64,000 bases of DNA from Utricularia gibba (GCA_002189035.1 CM007990.1:2294001-2358000); one strand, 5' to 3'. Shown: positions 11,772 through 21,928, counted from the first letter of the stretch. Notes: generated from the letters alone by a model not told the origin. Made by a program: numbers and translations.

Positions 11772-12375
11772 ATGCACAGCCCAATCGTGGTGGAAGACTC
11801 TCACAAAAAAACGAAACGTGCCTGGAAGCCAGATGAGGAGAAAGACTTGTTGCACGCTTTGAAGCAGATAGTGAAAGAAAGCTGGAAAATTGAGAATGGT
11901 TTTAGGGATGGGTATCACCACACGTTGGAGATAGAGTTCTTGAAACTCCGCCCTACAACCGACATCCGTGCACACCCGCATATATCTAGCAAGGTGCATA
12001 CCTGGAAAAAAGACTACTACCTCCTTGTAGATTTTTTATCAAGGTCGGACACTGGTTTCAGTGAGCTAACTTACACTGTAGACGCAGACGAGGAGATTTG
12101 GAAGGAGATTGATCAGGTACATATGCCCTGTTCTCCCTGTGTTATATCTGGTGCTTACCGTGTTATTATGTCAGCATGCATCCAGGCTGCGTGTCCTAAG
12201 ACACAAGTCGTGGCCGTATTACATGGAGTGGCTGGTAATCTTTGGAAAGCATCAGGCTATAGAAGATAATACGATGAGGTATGTAGCTGCGACATGGAGG
12301 AAATTGACGGAAGATGTTGGGGAGATTCTGGAAGTCTCTTCGGATTGCCCTCTAGACCCGGATAGCACTGCATAG
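11772..12375 (+). CDS. Myb/SANT-like DNA-binding protein of inner Harbinger
   Basis: This is the accessory protein of PIF/Harbinger elements, which carries the transposase to DNA. The ATG at 11,772 opens MHSPIVVEDSHKKTKRAW and matches the start of the outer copy. The Myb/SANT-like domain covers about residues 15-115, with conserved tryptophans (KRAWKPDEEKDLL, VHTWKKDYYLL, EEIWKEID). A GT-AG intron at 12,117-12,207 links ...EID-Q to SWPYYMEWLVIFGKHQA, the usual second half of the domain. The frame stops at TAG 12,373-12,375. The same frame continues open for another ~60 codons (to about 12,558) with a basic Ser/Arg tail, so the stop may be a late nonsense mutation. A TATA-like box is not obvious. 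Confidence 0.7.
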
Positions 12376-12991
12376 GATATGAACTTCTCGTATGCTGACA
12401 CACCCTGTGACCAAATTGGTTGTGCTGCGGAGGGTGTGAACGTGACGCCTAGCAGGGACTCCAAGTCACACAACAACACCCACTCGTCGCGGCGGACTGG
12501 ACGAAGCGGTAGGGGACCAAGGGGAATCAATGATGATGTGCAGTTCATTAAAGAATGAAGGAGCTGAACGTGCGCACATGCGAAGAGCTACGTCACTTGG
12601 ATTAACAATGGTTCAGTAAGCGTGGGAGTTGGTGAACAATCAGTGTCAGGCAGGGGAGATCATTAGAGGTATGCCATTGCAATAAACTGCCATTGAACGT
12701 TTTACTATAGCAGAGACGATTAGTTCCAACCCTGCGAGGTTGCGCTACTTCCTTGCCTCTAGAGACTGTGAAAGAGAGCTTATTGTGCATGGTTTAGCAT
12801 CTGAACGTAGATCTTCAATCTGTTGTGTGGTGCTCTGCCTTATGTTGGATTCATGCACTAGATGTATTTCATCTTCTAATCATCTTTTAAGCAAATATAC
12901 GGTATTTCACATGAAAATATAGGCGAAGGAGTACTACATGTAACTGGTATGAGCACTGCAAAGAGTAGATAGTGTTCTGACTTCATATGTT

Positions 12992-13198
12992 GAAGCACCG
13001 TCTATGAACAAGCGCGGTGTTTCATTGTTGAGCACTCTTCCGCAAACACGGTGCTGCAACTATCGCCACATTCAGTGCAGTGCTATCGAGTAGTGATGGA
13101 CTAGCACCGCGTTGGTGTTGCATATTATGAAGCACCACGTCTAGACACAAGGTTTTAAATCCAGTGATTGCACTGGATGTTACAACATGCGGTGTCAT
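12992..13198. repeat. Cluster of GCACCG...CGGTGC hairpin motifs (left array)
   Basis: A ~30-bp imperfect palindrome with a GAAGCACCG-type left arm and a CGCGGTGTTT/CGGTGCTG-type right arm recurs here. The copies are at 12,992-13,022, 13,030-13,056, 13,129-13,158 and 13,169-13,198. The pairs repeat at a spacing of about 138 bp. The same motif forms a second array at 16,329-16,762. Neither array is seen in the outer element. No coding function is apparent. Confidence 0.65.
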
Positions 13199-13968
13199 CG
13201 CGATCAGTGGTCGATCAAAAACTAACAAGGTCAGTATATGATAGTTCACACAAGATCCATGCAATTCAAAGGTGCAACATCGATTACACAAGAGTCTTGT
13301 AATGCTTCCACAATGGGTGTTCCTTGTCTATTGGACGTTGACCTACCTGACGGCAATCGACCTGCGTGGGTACATCCATGTTGTCAATGAGAGCTTCAAG
13401 GAACGACCTAATATCTCTCCCTCGAACCAGCGAACAATCATTGACCGTGGTGTACTTGAAGGTGGTTGGGAATATGGCATTTTCGGGCTGTCCAATGAAA
13501 ATAAACAATCATCGGATGCAAGATGGTGGAGAATGAGCGCGACCAGAAACTCACCGGATTGTGTAGTGACTTGTACGGCGCATCATCGATGAGAAGCGTA
13601 TTAAGATGGTGATATTTGCCCTTGAACTCGGCGTTGGCGCCCCACACATGATTCAAAAGCTTAAGCTTAACCGTGTTGTTCCTATTGTCGTACACTGTAT
13701 AGCTTGTGTCCACACACCTGGATCCATCCCATTGGAAGATGAGCTTGCTGGCTGTTGTAGGCCCTGGTAAACACTGAACCACGTCGTGCAATTGTTCACT
13801 GCCACATGTTGTATGAAAAAAAAATGTCATCAAGAATGTGGACCCCCTTGCCTGCAAGGTGGTCAGTCTTACCGTCCTCTTGAAGACCAGATGGCGACGT
13901 TAAAGTGTTCTATGCAAAACTGTATCAACTCACGTGCACCTAGTCGAAGATACACTACATCCACAAGA

Positions 13969-14990
13969 AATAGTACTGACACATGCCCCAAATATTTAAT
14001 AAGAGTCAAATATACCGCATTACCATTTAGCCCATAGATGACGTCATCCGGCTTTGGCGACACATGCACCTCTCCAAGGAGGAAGAACACTTAGTCTTCA
14101 ATTTCCTTTCTGTTTTCATGGCCCTTTCAGGCTAAAAACCTTTAGTTTTTGGGAAGTAGATGAAGTTTCCTTTTGAGTCCTGAGCAATACACTCGGTACT
14201 TCGCTGAATTGATTTCGGATTCTGCATACTTCCACGCATCTTGTTGCAGTCTTTCTGTAACGACTCTTAGTCAAGGTTCATGAGTAGCAGGCCACTCCTC
14301 GCGGATTTTGGTAAAGATCAAGGTGAAGAGCACCAACTCCAACCCTGTCGATTCGAGGAAAGTAGCGGATTGTTTGTGGCCTAGGTACTGCGACAGTAGA
14401 CAGGTTGTGACCTCGGACCTGCCACTGGCCATTGGAAATAGCTAGGCACATGCGCGCAATTCGGTTATGAAGGCAATGAAAGTCAATTCTCTTATCCCTC
14501 TAATCGTGCAAGGGGGAATCATATGAGGCTATTCCTATGCCTCCTTATCAATCATAGTGTAAGGGAGAGTAGGCTATTCCTTGCTCCTATAACCAGCTAT
14601 TCGGAAGAAATCAATGAAAACTAAGGCGAGGATAGACAAAGGAAGGAGATGAAGTCTTATTCCCAAGAACTGCGTCCCGTAGTCAAGGTCCATCACTTAG
14701 GTTGTAACTTTTCTTTCTGCATCTTAAAAACCCCCTTTTGCAAAACCGTGATATTTTGTGAAAGTTTCTTACAAACACTTTTCACGAAAAACAACTCCAT
14801 GAGATCGATACTCGTATTACGCTTTTTGTGTTTTACGTTTTTTAAATATTTAAAATTTGTTGAGGAAACGACACGCAACAACTACAAGCACAAGAAATAG
14901 TACTGACACATGCACCAAATATTAAATGCATATCAATGACACCACATTACCGTTTCGCCCGTAAATGACGGCATCCGGCTTCGGCGCTCC
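13969..14990. repeat. ~110-bp flank/exon duplication around the truncated LTR
   Basis: The segment at 13,969-14,072 (with 'acaagaaatagtactgacacatgc' and 'gacgtcatccggcttt') is repeated at 14,886-14,990. It carries the phosphatase exon encoding PKPD-VIYG-NGN-V, so that exon is present twice, once on each side of the LTR. Confidence 0.75.
14079..14880 (+). mobile_element. Truncated LTR, family A, within phosphatase gene
   Basis: From 'ctccaaggaggaagaacac' to the exact LTR end 'GACACGCAACA' (14,880) this matches 9,166-9,966. The first ~490 bp of the LTR are absent. ACTAC follows the right end (14,881-14,885) and also occurs at 13,964-13,968, where the left target duplication should be. Between that ACTAC and the truncated LTR lies a ~110-bp copy of the sequence that follows the LTR on its right. 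Confidence 0.8.
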
Positions 14991-16289
14991 CCATCTGACT
15001 TCGCAAGGATACACAATGTCCGCAAGTATGCCATTCACGTCCAATATTAGCAACTTCCGTGGTGGGGCCGTGTTATCACTCAACACTCCACCATATGGCC
15101 ACCTTTGTTCATACCATGCAAGCTGACCACAGAGTTCAAGATTCCTTGCGTATAGTCTCTCCACTTTGATATACTTTGTACTGGCAGCACCGCACCCATC
15201 GTCGTGTGTCCAGATCGGTGTTGACCCCTCCGTATTGCCCCTGACTTCTGGCTGCACATCTTCATCCTCTTCATGGGTCACGTCCTAAGGATCTTGTACT
15301 CCTATATTGTCTACGATGTCGAGAGGTTCCACACCACAGATGCTGTGTCCTAGGGGCATTGACGAAGGGGCGCAAGACGTCCTCCAAGGACTTTGTTCTG
15401 CAAGAGTACAAATTCAAAAACCTCCTTGCCGCACGTTTTGGCATAACCTCTATGCCTACAACGAAATCAGCAAAAAGCATGTGTACTGTTGCACACGAAG
15501 TGCGAATATCCGAAGTAATTGTTTGTGATTACCTGATGGGTGTCCCACACTCTCTGACACTGTCAACATTGTTAGCCATTCTGCAACGGTGGGTGAGCAT
15601 ACCCATACAAAACTAGTCCACCAATCATCATATGTGCTTCTCACGTCTGTAACCAGAACCACACTAGGTTTTCCATGAAGCGAGTAGTGCGGACTCCCCT
15701 TACGTTGTACACAAATAGAAACCTCAAAGAAGACACACATTTCTGGGGTATATCCTCCTCTTCACAGATCTGCAGAAATGCGAGTAGGTGCGCCACATAA
15801 CGTGGTGTGAGGTGGGAGAATGGGATCTGGAGTGTAGCAAGTATCTGCACCATGAAAGGGGGTGGGGGCAGTCGCAATCCACACCGAAAGTGCTCGTTGC
15901 TAAGGGTGATTCCTGATGCTCCAACTCTGGATGGCGATTCACCATCGGACGTTTCACCTGGTTCTTTATCCCACATCGCGTAACCGTTGGGAATTGAGAA
16001 CCAGGCACGTAGTTTCTTGCAAGTCAACATCTACGGGAAACAACAGCCTTGTTACTCGATGATGGCAGCGAAGAATTTGAAACGATGAGCGCAAGGGTAC
16101 ATACTGCCGCGACGCTGTTCTGGGCAGTTGTCAACGAGAGTGTTTTCGTGGTGGTGCTGTTCTTGAGTTGGATGGGCAAAATTAATGAAGTTGTTTTGGA
16201 AAGTGTGCAATGTCAGGCGCCTTTATTGTGCGCAGGGGGGGTATTCATAGCGCTGGGCGGTTGTCAACTACCCACACTTTTAATGTTGG

Positions 16290-16790
16290 ATAACTGCAAT
16301 ATTTTTTGCCAATATTTTTTTGAAACTCAGAGCACTGGATTCGGCGGCATGTGGTGCTTGGGTGTGCGTAGCCTAGGCGTTCAGAAGTACCGCATATTTA
16401 GGAACACGGTATTTGGTGAAATTGAGTATTATTGTACAACCAATCACCGTCGCTAATACACACCAGCTTCACATTGTTCTAGTTCTAAAACTTTGAGAGC
16501 ACCGGATACTATGAAACACGCGGTGCAGCGTTGTGTGCAGCACAGCCCAGGCGTTTGAAGCACCGGATTCTACGGATCGCGGTGTTTGGTTAAGTGGCGA
16601 GGGCCTATACTACCAAATACCCTCACTACTATGCACCAGCTTCACAGTCATCTACTTTACCATTTTTGACAGCATCGGATACGATGAAACATGTAGTGCT
16701 GCTACCAACTACGGTTTCCTACAACGCTCCGTAGCATCTCGTCTGAAGATCGCAGTGTTGGCTCCAATGATCCATAGTGTGGTACCATGT
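16290..16790. repeat. Three ~172-bp tandem units bearing GCACCG...CGGTGC hairpins (right array)
   Basis: Palindromic motifs occur at 16,329-16,361, 16,384-16,416, 16,496-16,530, 16,557-16,589, 16,668-16,702 and 16,731-16,762. Equivalent motifs are 167-174 bp apart, giving three tandem units with two hairpins each. Flanking text such as 'caccagcttcacag' also repeats (near 16,462 and 16,633). The core is GAGCACCGGATAC-N-ACACGCGGTGC. It lies between the passenger gene and the transposase, both minus strand. Confidence 0.7.
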
Positions 16791-16988
16791 TACCCCATGG
16801 TAAGACATGACACTACGATACAATCCTAAAAACTTATGCAGCAACCACCAAATACGATGCAAACAGGTGTTCAAGTTGGAGTATCAACTAGAGAGTAACT
16901 TGCTCTAACTTTGCAATGCAAACAGTTGTGCTTAGCAAATCCAGTACAAACGACACGATAGGTTTTGAACGGAAATTTGGGAAAACTA

Positions 16989-18292
16989 CTAGCAGGATGC
17001 CATCCACTCGATGTACATCCCCTCAGCTTGCTCGTCACACCACCTATTCCATGCCTAATTGCCTCCAACAGATGTCATGACGTCTTCTGTATCACCCGTG
17101 TCCCCAACCTCATCCTGGAAGTCCAATGGGACCTGATCCTCCAGGGGATCGACCATCATCTCCTTTCGAATGAGGTTATGGAGCAAAGCACATGCCAATA
17201 CAATGCGGTTGTGCGTGTCTACCGAATAGTAGTTAGCTGTCCGTAGTATACCCCACCGCATCTTCATCAAGCCCGAAGCTCATTCGATCACATTTCTGGT
17301 TGAATGTTGAATAGCTCCTTCGCATTCTGGGGTGCTCCATTTCCTTGTCCCCACTCCTTCAAGTGGTAACAGACTCAACGGTATGGTGCCAAAAAGCCCT
17401 CTCTATTGGCATATCCATTGTCACATAGGTAATATGTTCCTGTGTCATCACGTATGCATGGTGCACAAGATCATTGGAATCACATGCGCAAGGGCCAAAC
17501 CAGTGAAATACGTGGGCGTACACGGAAGCCGTCGGATCGTGAGAGTGCATCGTTTAGCACCCGACTATCTGTAGCAGACCCCTCCCACCTGGCAAGCACA
17601 TATATAAATTTCATGTGTTCATCACATACACCCAACACGTTGGTGGATATCACCCCCTTCCGATTTCTGTACCTTGTAGCATCAATGTATGTACCATCTA
17701 TGGCCCCAACACAACCCTACAAATGCATAATAAATTTTAGGATTCACATTCGTAAAAAGAAGCATGAAGAGGTGTCAACCTCGAAGTGTTTAAACTTTCC
17801 TTCTAATGCATGTTCTCCAGCAACTACTGGGGTCTCTAACAGCACCTCATAGAGGCAAAGCACCGCATGCAACACCTTTTGGAAGCACTGAGACACAGTC
17901 TCGGTGCTCCTCCCGTAGACATGTTTTTGCACCTGCATTTTTTTATAATGACCTAATATTCCTAAAAACATGCAAACCATCTCCGGAACCGTTACATATT
18001 TTTCAGCCTTTAAGTTAGAACGATTTTCTAATAGGCTACATAAAATACCCAAGGCATCTCGGCTGATTCTCAAATTCTCAATGGATGCGCTGTTCACATC
18101 ACTCACCAACCAACTAATATACTCAACTTGTCTAGGAATCTTGTGTGTAAGTGAATACCTGCGTCCCACCCTATATCCCCTACGGTATTTCTTCCAATGT
18201 AAGTATACTAACACATTCATATGCACCAAGTATTCGGTCAAAACTGCCGCTGCCGCACTCAGGATGACATGACCCTCCGTGAAAAAATCCAT
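16989..18292 (-). pseudogene. PIF/Harbinger DDE transposase, inner element
   Basis: The ATG at 18,292 opens an N-terminal domain (MDFFTEGHVILSAAAAVL, then KIPRQVEYISWLV). A GT-AG intron follows near 17,718-17,745. The catalytic part begins with GAIDGTYIDATRYRNRKG (first Asp), then RWEGSATDSRVL (second Asp). Another likely GT-AG intron, near 17,420-17,520, precedes GTYYLCDNGYANREGFLAPYR. The third acidic residue is in RNVIE, and the C-terminus ends GMYIEWMASC with TAG at 16,989-16,991. Two nonsense codons are present: TGA directly after NVIE (near 17,285) and TAG at about 17,055. A frameshift is also likely near 17,370. Nearly full length but inactive. Confidence 0.85.
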
Positions 18293-18577
18293 GTCCCCTC
18301 AACAATTGCAAAAATCGAGCAAAATAAATCCACCACAGTACCACGGATTCTGAAATTGGAAATTCTCAGATAAAAACTCACTATGTGGTGCTGCCGTGGT
18401 TGGCCTCTCGCGGTGCTACCATGGACCAACCCACACAAAACAGAAAGCATACTTACTGAAAGACCCACCCTTTTTGCACTCAAGAACATGCGACGCCACC
18501 GGCAAATCACGAAAAAATTCTCGGGTTGTAGATCTGCGTTCAAATGTAGTTCACGCGAGGGCAAAAGTGGAAGTGTC

Positions 18578-18637
18578 GAGCTGGGTTTAGCTAAACCAAC
18601 CCCCCCCCCCCCCCTGGGTTTAACTAAACCCAGCTCC
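18578..18637. repeat. 19-bp inverted repeat enclosing a C16 tract
   Basis: The left arm GAGCTGGGTTTAGCTAAAC (18,578-18,596) and right arm GTTTAACTAAACCCAGCTC (18,619-18,637) pair at 18 of 19 positions. Between them is a run of 16 cytosines (18,600-18,615). It lies about 130 bp inside the right end of the inner Harbinger element. Confidence 0.85.
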
Positions 18638-18769
18638 ATAGGTTCCCGCCCGGTTTATGGTCAACAGGTGGGTTTATTTTTACCAACCTGAAACTTACAA
18701 ACCAAACGTCGGTTTATGTCTAAACCCACGCTGCAACCCACCTAAACCAAGCAACCAAACGCGCCCTAT

Positions 18770-19020
18770 GTGTGATAGATCATCGAGTCAAGTGCAAGAG
18801 TGGGATCTACAGTGTAGTAAGGATCTACATGAAGAAATGAGGTGGGGGCACTCACAATCAACATCGAAAGTGCTTGGTGCTGACAGCAAATCCCATTACT
18901 CTAACATTTGCTGGTTGTTTGGAGTTGGAGGTTTCGTCAGGTAATGATCCCATATTGCATAACCATCAGGAATTGAGAAGTAGGCACATAGTTCTTCACA
19001 TATCAACATCTACAAGAAAA
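18770..19020 (-). pseudogene. N-terminal part of outer passenger gene
   Basis: Minus-strand reading from about 19,015 gives 'CEELCAYFSIPDGYAIWDHY', matching 'CKKLRAWFSIPNGYAMWDKE' of the inner copy at 16,030. This fragment was separated from the rest of its gene (8,566-11,326) when the inner Harbinger element inserted. Confidence 0.7.
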
Positions 19021-19189
19021 ACAAAAATTGCACTACCAAAAGAAATTCAAGAACCTGAAATGTAATGAAATATGTTTGCATATTGTTCTGCATACTATCA
19101 AGTGGCTCTCCAGACGATATTCGTGGATCATAAACGGTATTCCATGTATGTATTGCTGCTGCACGTATGCTAGAAGGAGATGCAAGGGT

Positions 19190-20413
19190 ACAAGCCACTC
19201 AGTGTACATACTGAACTTGCTCTTCATGCCATCAATTTCATGTTTGACTTGCATCGAAAAAGCTATGATGTCTTTTGTATCACTCGTTTCCCCGGCTTCA
19301 TTCTAAAATTCCAATGAGACCTCATCCTCAAAGGGATTGACAATCATCTACTTTCAAATGAGATTGTGGAGCAAAGCACATGCTAATATTATTCGATTCT
19401 GCATACCTGTCGATTAGTAACTAGCCGATTGTAGTATACCCCACTACATCATCATTAAGCCCTATGCTTATTCAATCACATTTTTGGTTGATGCATGCCA
19501 CATGTTCAATAGCTCTTTATCAAACTTGAAGTTACCAAGGAACCATGCATAGCACTAAATAGGGAGTCACTGAATACACCGGCTAAAAAAAACCTAACAT
19601 GTGAAATGGGTTCGCATTCTAGGATAATCCACTTCCCTATCCTCACTCCTTCAAGTGATTATGTATACCTCAATATGTTGCCCAAAAGTCTTCCCTATTA
19701 ATGAATCCATTATTGCATAGGTAATATGTTCCATTAGCATAAATGATCGGAATCACATGTAGGGTCTACACAAATCGAATACATTGACATACGCAGAAGT
19801 TGTAAAATCTTGAGAGTGCATCATTTAGCACTAAGCTGTCTATAACAGACCCCTCCTACCCAATAAGCACCTATATAAATTTCATCTCCTCATCACATAC
19901 ATCCAACATATTTGTCGATATCACACTCTTTCAATATCTATACCTTGCACTTTCAGCTTTTTTTACTCATATACCGATATATATACCATCTATGGCCCTT
20001 AAACAACCTTGCAAATACGTAATTAATTGCAGCCACATTCTAAAAAACATTTATGAAAGATGTTTCTACCTGAAAGTATTTGAACTTTTCTTTGCATGCA
20101 CATTCTCCATCAACTACTAGGGTTTCTAGTAACAAGAACTTTCCTTTGCATGCATGTTCTCCAGCAACTACTAGGGTTTCCAGTAACAATCATGAAGGCA
20201 AAGGACCATTTGCAACACCTGTTGGAAACAATGAGATTGTGTCTCAACTTGTCTAGGAATCTTGTATGTGAGGAAATACCTATGTTTCACCCTATATCCT
20301 ACATAGTAATTTTTCCAATATAAGTGTATTAACACATTCATCCCAACCAAGTATTCAATTAATATTGCCACAGCCACTCTCAAGATGACATGACTCTCAA
20401 TAGAAAAATTCAT
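19190..20413 (-). pseudogene. PIF/Harbinger transposase, outer element
   Basis: Broken homologue of the inner transposase. From 20,413 the frame reads MNFSIESHVILRVAVAIL and then YKIPRQVE, matching the inner N-terminus. The following ~200 residues are interrupted: a piece 'CMHVLQQLLGFPVT' is locally duplicated at 20,096-20,190. The catalytic region between 19,960 and 19,330 is recognisable only by nucleotide similarity to 17,690-17,080. Multiple stops and frameshifts make it inactive. Confidence 0.75.
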
Positions 20414-20763
20414 GTCCCCTTAACACTCCAAAGATTGAAAAAAATAAATCCACACACACAAAATTGATGATTTCAAAATTGGGAAATCAACGAACACAGC
20501 CACAATATGCATCAGTAGTAGACAAAACCCACCAACGTAAAAAAAAAAGCGTACCAAAGGACCCACCCGTTTGCACCCAATCAGTACACGAACACGACAC
20601 CCCCTCGGTTTAAGTAAACTCAACCCAGTGGGATAGGGCCGGGCCAAGTGTATAGACAGCAGATGGATATATTTTACCCACCTAAAACCAATGTATGAAA
20701 CATGGATTTATCCATAAATCCACGTGGAAACCCACCTAAACTACTCAACCAAACATGCCCTAA

Positions 20764-21390
20764 TTCGATCCCTAAAATCAGAGAAGAGAGCAAGGGAGAT
20801 ATAAACAACAATGTCTCACTCTTCAAAAGAGTGCATTTATTTATTTTTAATAAAAATAGTATTTTTGTTATTTCATTATAAATACAAAACTTAGTTATCA
20901 AATCTTTCAACCAATACAAATACTTCAATTCTACACCTATTAATCAAACAATTTTTTTTGTAATACTTGAGTTACCTATCCCTTAATAATTGAAACTAGT
21001 TTACTACTTCCATTCAATCAAATGAGCCTTGAATGTGCATCTTCCTCACGTTTAGATATGGTCCAAGAGTGAGAGGAATGCCCACCTCAAGGCAAGAACA
21101 AAATAAACCACAACTATGGTGAAAACAAGAGGGTACATGGAGTAAATTAAAAGGTGGAGATTGTATCTTGATTGTGAAAGCTTCCATAGGAAAGAGGGAT
21201 TTTCATGGATGGCATCTTGGATTTGGGTGGGGGATGAGATCAAGGAAAGAGGAATTTTCATAGAAACTATCACTGGCCGTTCCATAAACCCACATTGGTG
21301 AGGATTTTTAATGGATGAAAGGGAAAGTCATGTTTAGACATCATCTTTATGCAAGTATCTAAGGAAACAAAAATAAGCTTTTTCACAAAA
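20764..21390. other. Spacer between Harbinger nest and copia element
   Basis: AT-rich non-coding sequence. A minus-strand open frame at 21,052-21,285 shows hydrophobic residues but no family resemblance. I see no feature in it. Confidence 0.4.
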
Positions 21391-21395
21391 GAAAG

Positions 21396-21928
21396 TGTAG
21401 GGTGTTTAGCAACTTAGAACCTTCGGTTGATATGATTAGTGCGATCAAAATAAATGAACAGCACAAGATTTTAACGTGGAAACCCAATTGGTAAAACCAT
21501 GGGTGCTAATCACACTAGATTTGAAGAAATCTCCACTATTACTCGAGTTTCGATACTGGAGCAAGAACAGCTCCTCAAGAATCAGGCTCCACCGACCAAA
21601 CTTCTTCCCAAGAACCGGGAAATAAGAAAAACAGTAATAATTGCTTGATCCCTCTCAGGGAGTCTTCTTCTTGCCTTCTGCGATCTCCGATCGCAGGGAT
21701 ACCTAGATGAAAAGCACTCTGAGTAAAAAGCTACAACCTCCAGGATTCCCCAGGTGTTCCTCTGATGTTCTGCGAAAAAGGAAAAAACTGACTCAACGGT
21801 CGTACTTGCTGGTCCTTTTATAGCCTCCAGTATTTGGGCCTTAGCACGGGAAAAAACATAACGTTGGACTTTGGGCTGGGGCCAGTATGTCTTTGGCCCG
21901 TTCAACACAGGGAGTTGCTAGCCCAACA
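21396..21928 (-). repeat. Copia 3' LTR
   Basis: Begins TGTAGGGTG and ends CCCAACA on the plus strand (TGTTGGGC ... CCTACA on the coding strand). It holds the splice- and polyadenylation-type AT-poor leader shared with the 26,077 copy. Confidence 0.9.

Larger units (their letters stand above)
13284..16030 (-). pseudogene. Inner passenger gene: plant transposon-type domain + FCP1/NIF-like HAD phosphatase
   Basis: On the minus strand, from 16,030, the N-terminal part reads IPNGYAMWDKEPGE then FRCGLRLPPPPF and LTPRYVAHLLAFLQICEEE. This resembles the putative gypsy-type transposon domain of plants. Downstream, near 15,020-15,070, is KLLILDVNGILAD, HAD motif I in the D-x-N-G form typical of plant NLI-interacting-factor proteins. 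Then FCIEHFNVAIWSSR (about 13,870-13,925), KLIFQWDGSRC (13,710-13,750), LLIDDAPYKSLHNP (13,557-13,598) and NAIFPTTFKYTT follow the usual order of an FCP1-homology phosphatase. Known members dephosphorylate phosphoserine in proteins such as the RNA polymerase II tail. GT-AG introns are retained (for example after LHNP), so genomic DNA was captured, not cDNA. A truncated LTR and a duplicated exon at 13,964-14,990, plus several stops, argue that this copy is inactive. Confidence 0.7.
11327..18766. mobile_element. Inner PIF/Harbinger element with passenger gene, TSD TAT
   Basis: Terminal inverted repeats are GGCCACGTTTGGTTG at 11,327 and, on the other strand from 18,766, GGGCGCGTTTGGTTG. The 3-bp duplication TAT flanks it (11,324-11,326 and 18,767-18,769). 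Removing the element joins 'gtaagaatat' to 'gtgtgatagat', which restores continuity with its own homologous segment near 15,780. It therefore inserted into a sister copy of itself. Order: subterminal GGGTTTA motifs, Myb/SANT ORF (+), hairpin repeats, passenger phosphatase gene (-), hairpin tandem array, DDE transposase (-), and a C16 tract inside an inverted repeat. At 7.44 kb it is large for the superfamily. The transposase carries nonsense codons, so it is not autonomous. Confidence 0.88.
7923..20760. mobile_element. Outer PIF/Harbinger element, TSD TAA (nested host)
   Basis: Terminal inverted repeats are GGGCACATTTGGTTG at 7,923 and, on the other strand from 20,760, GGGCATGTTTGGTTG. They are flanked by the 3-bp duplication TAA (7,920-7,922 and 20,761-20,763), as expected for PIF/Harbinger. 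From left to right the element holds a Myb/SANT remnant (+), a passenger phosphatase gene (-) and a transposase (-). It has been split by a solo LTR (8,674-9,966) and by a second Harbinger element (11,327-18,766). With those removed, about 4.1 kb of native element remains. All its ORFs are broken. Confidence 0.85.

Noticed and set aside
16290-16790. Spaced palindromic repeats considered as a CRISPR-like array
   Set aside because: This is plant nuclear DNA inside a transposon; repeats are degenerate, the 'spacers' are themselves repeated, and there are no cas genes.
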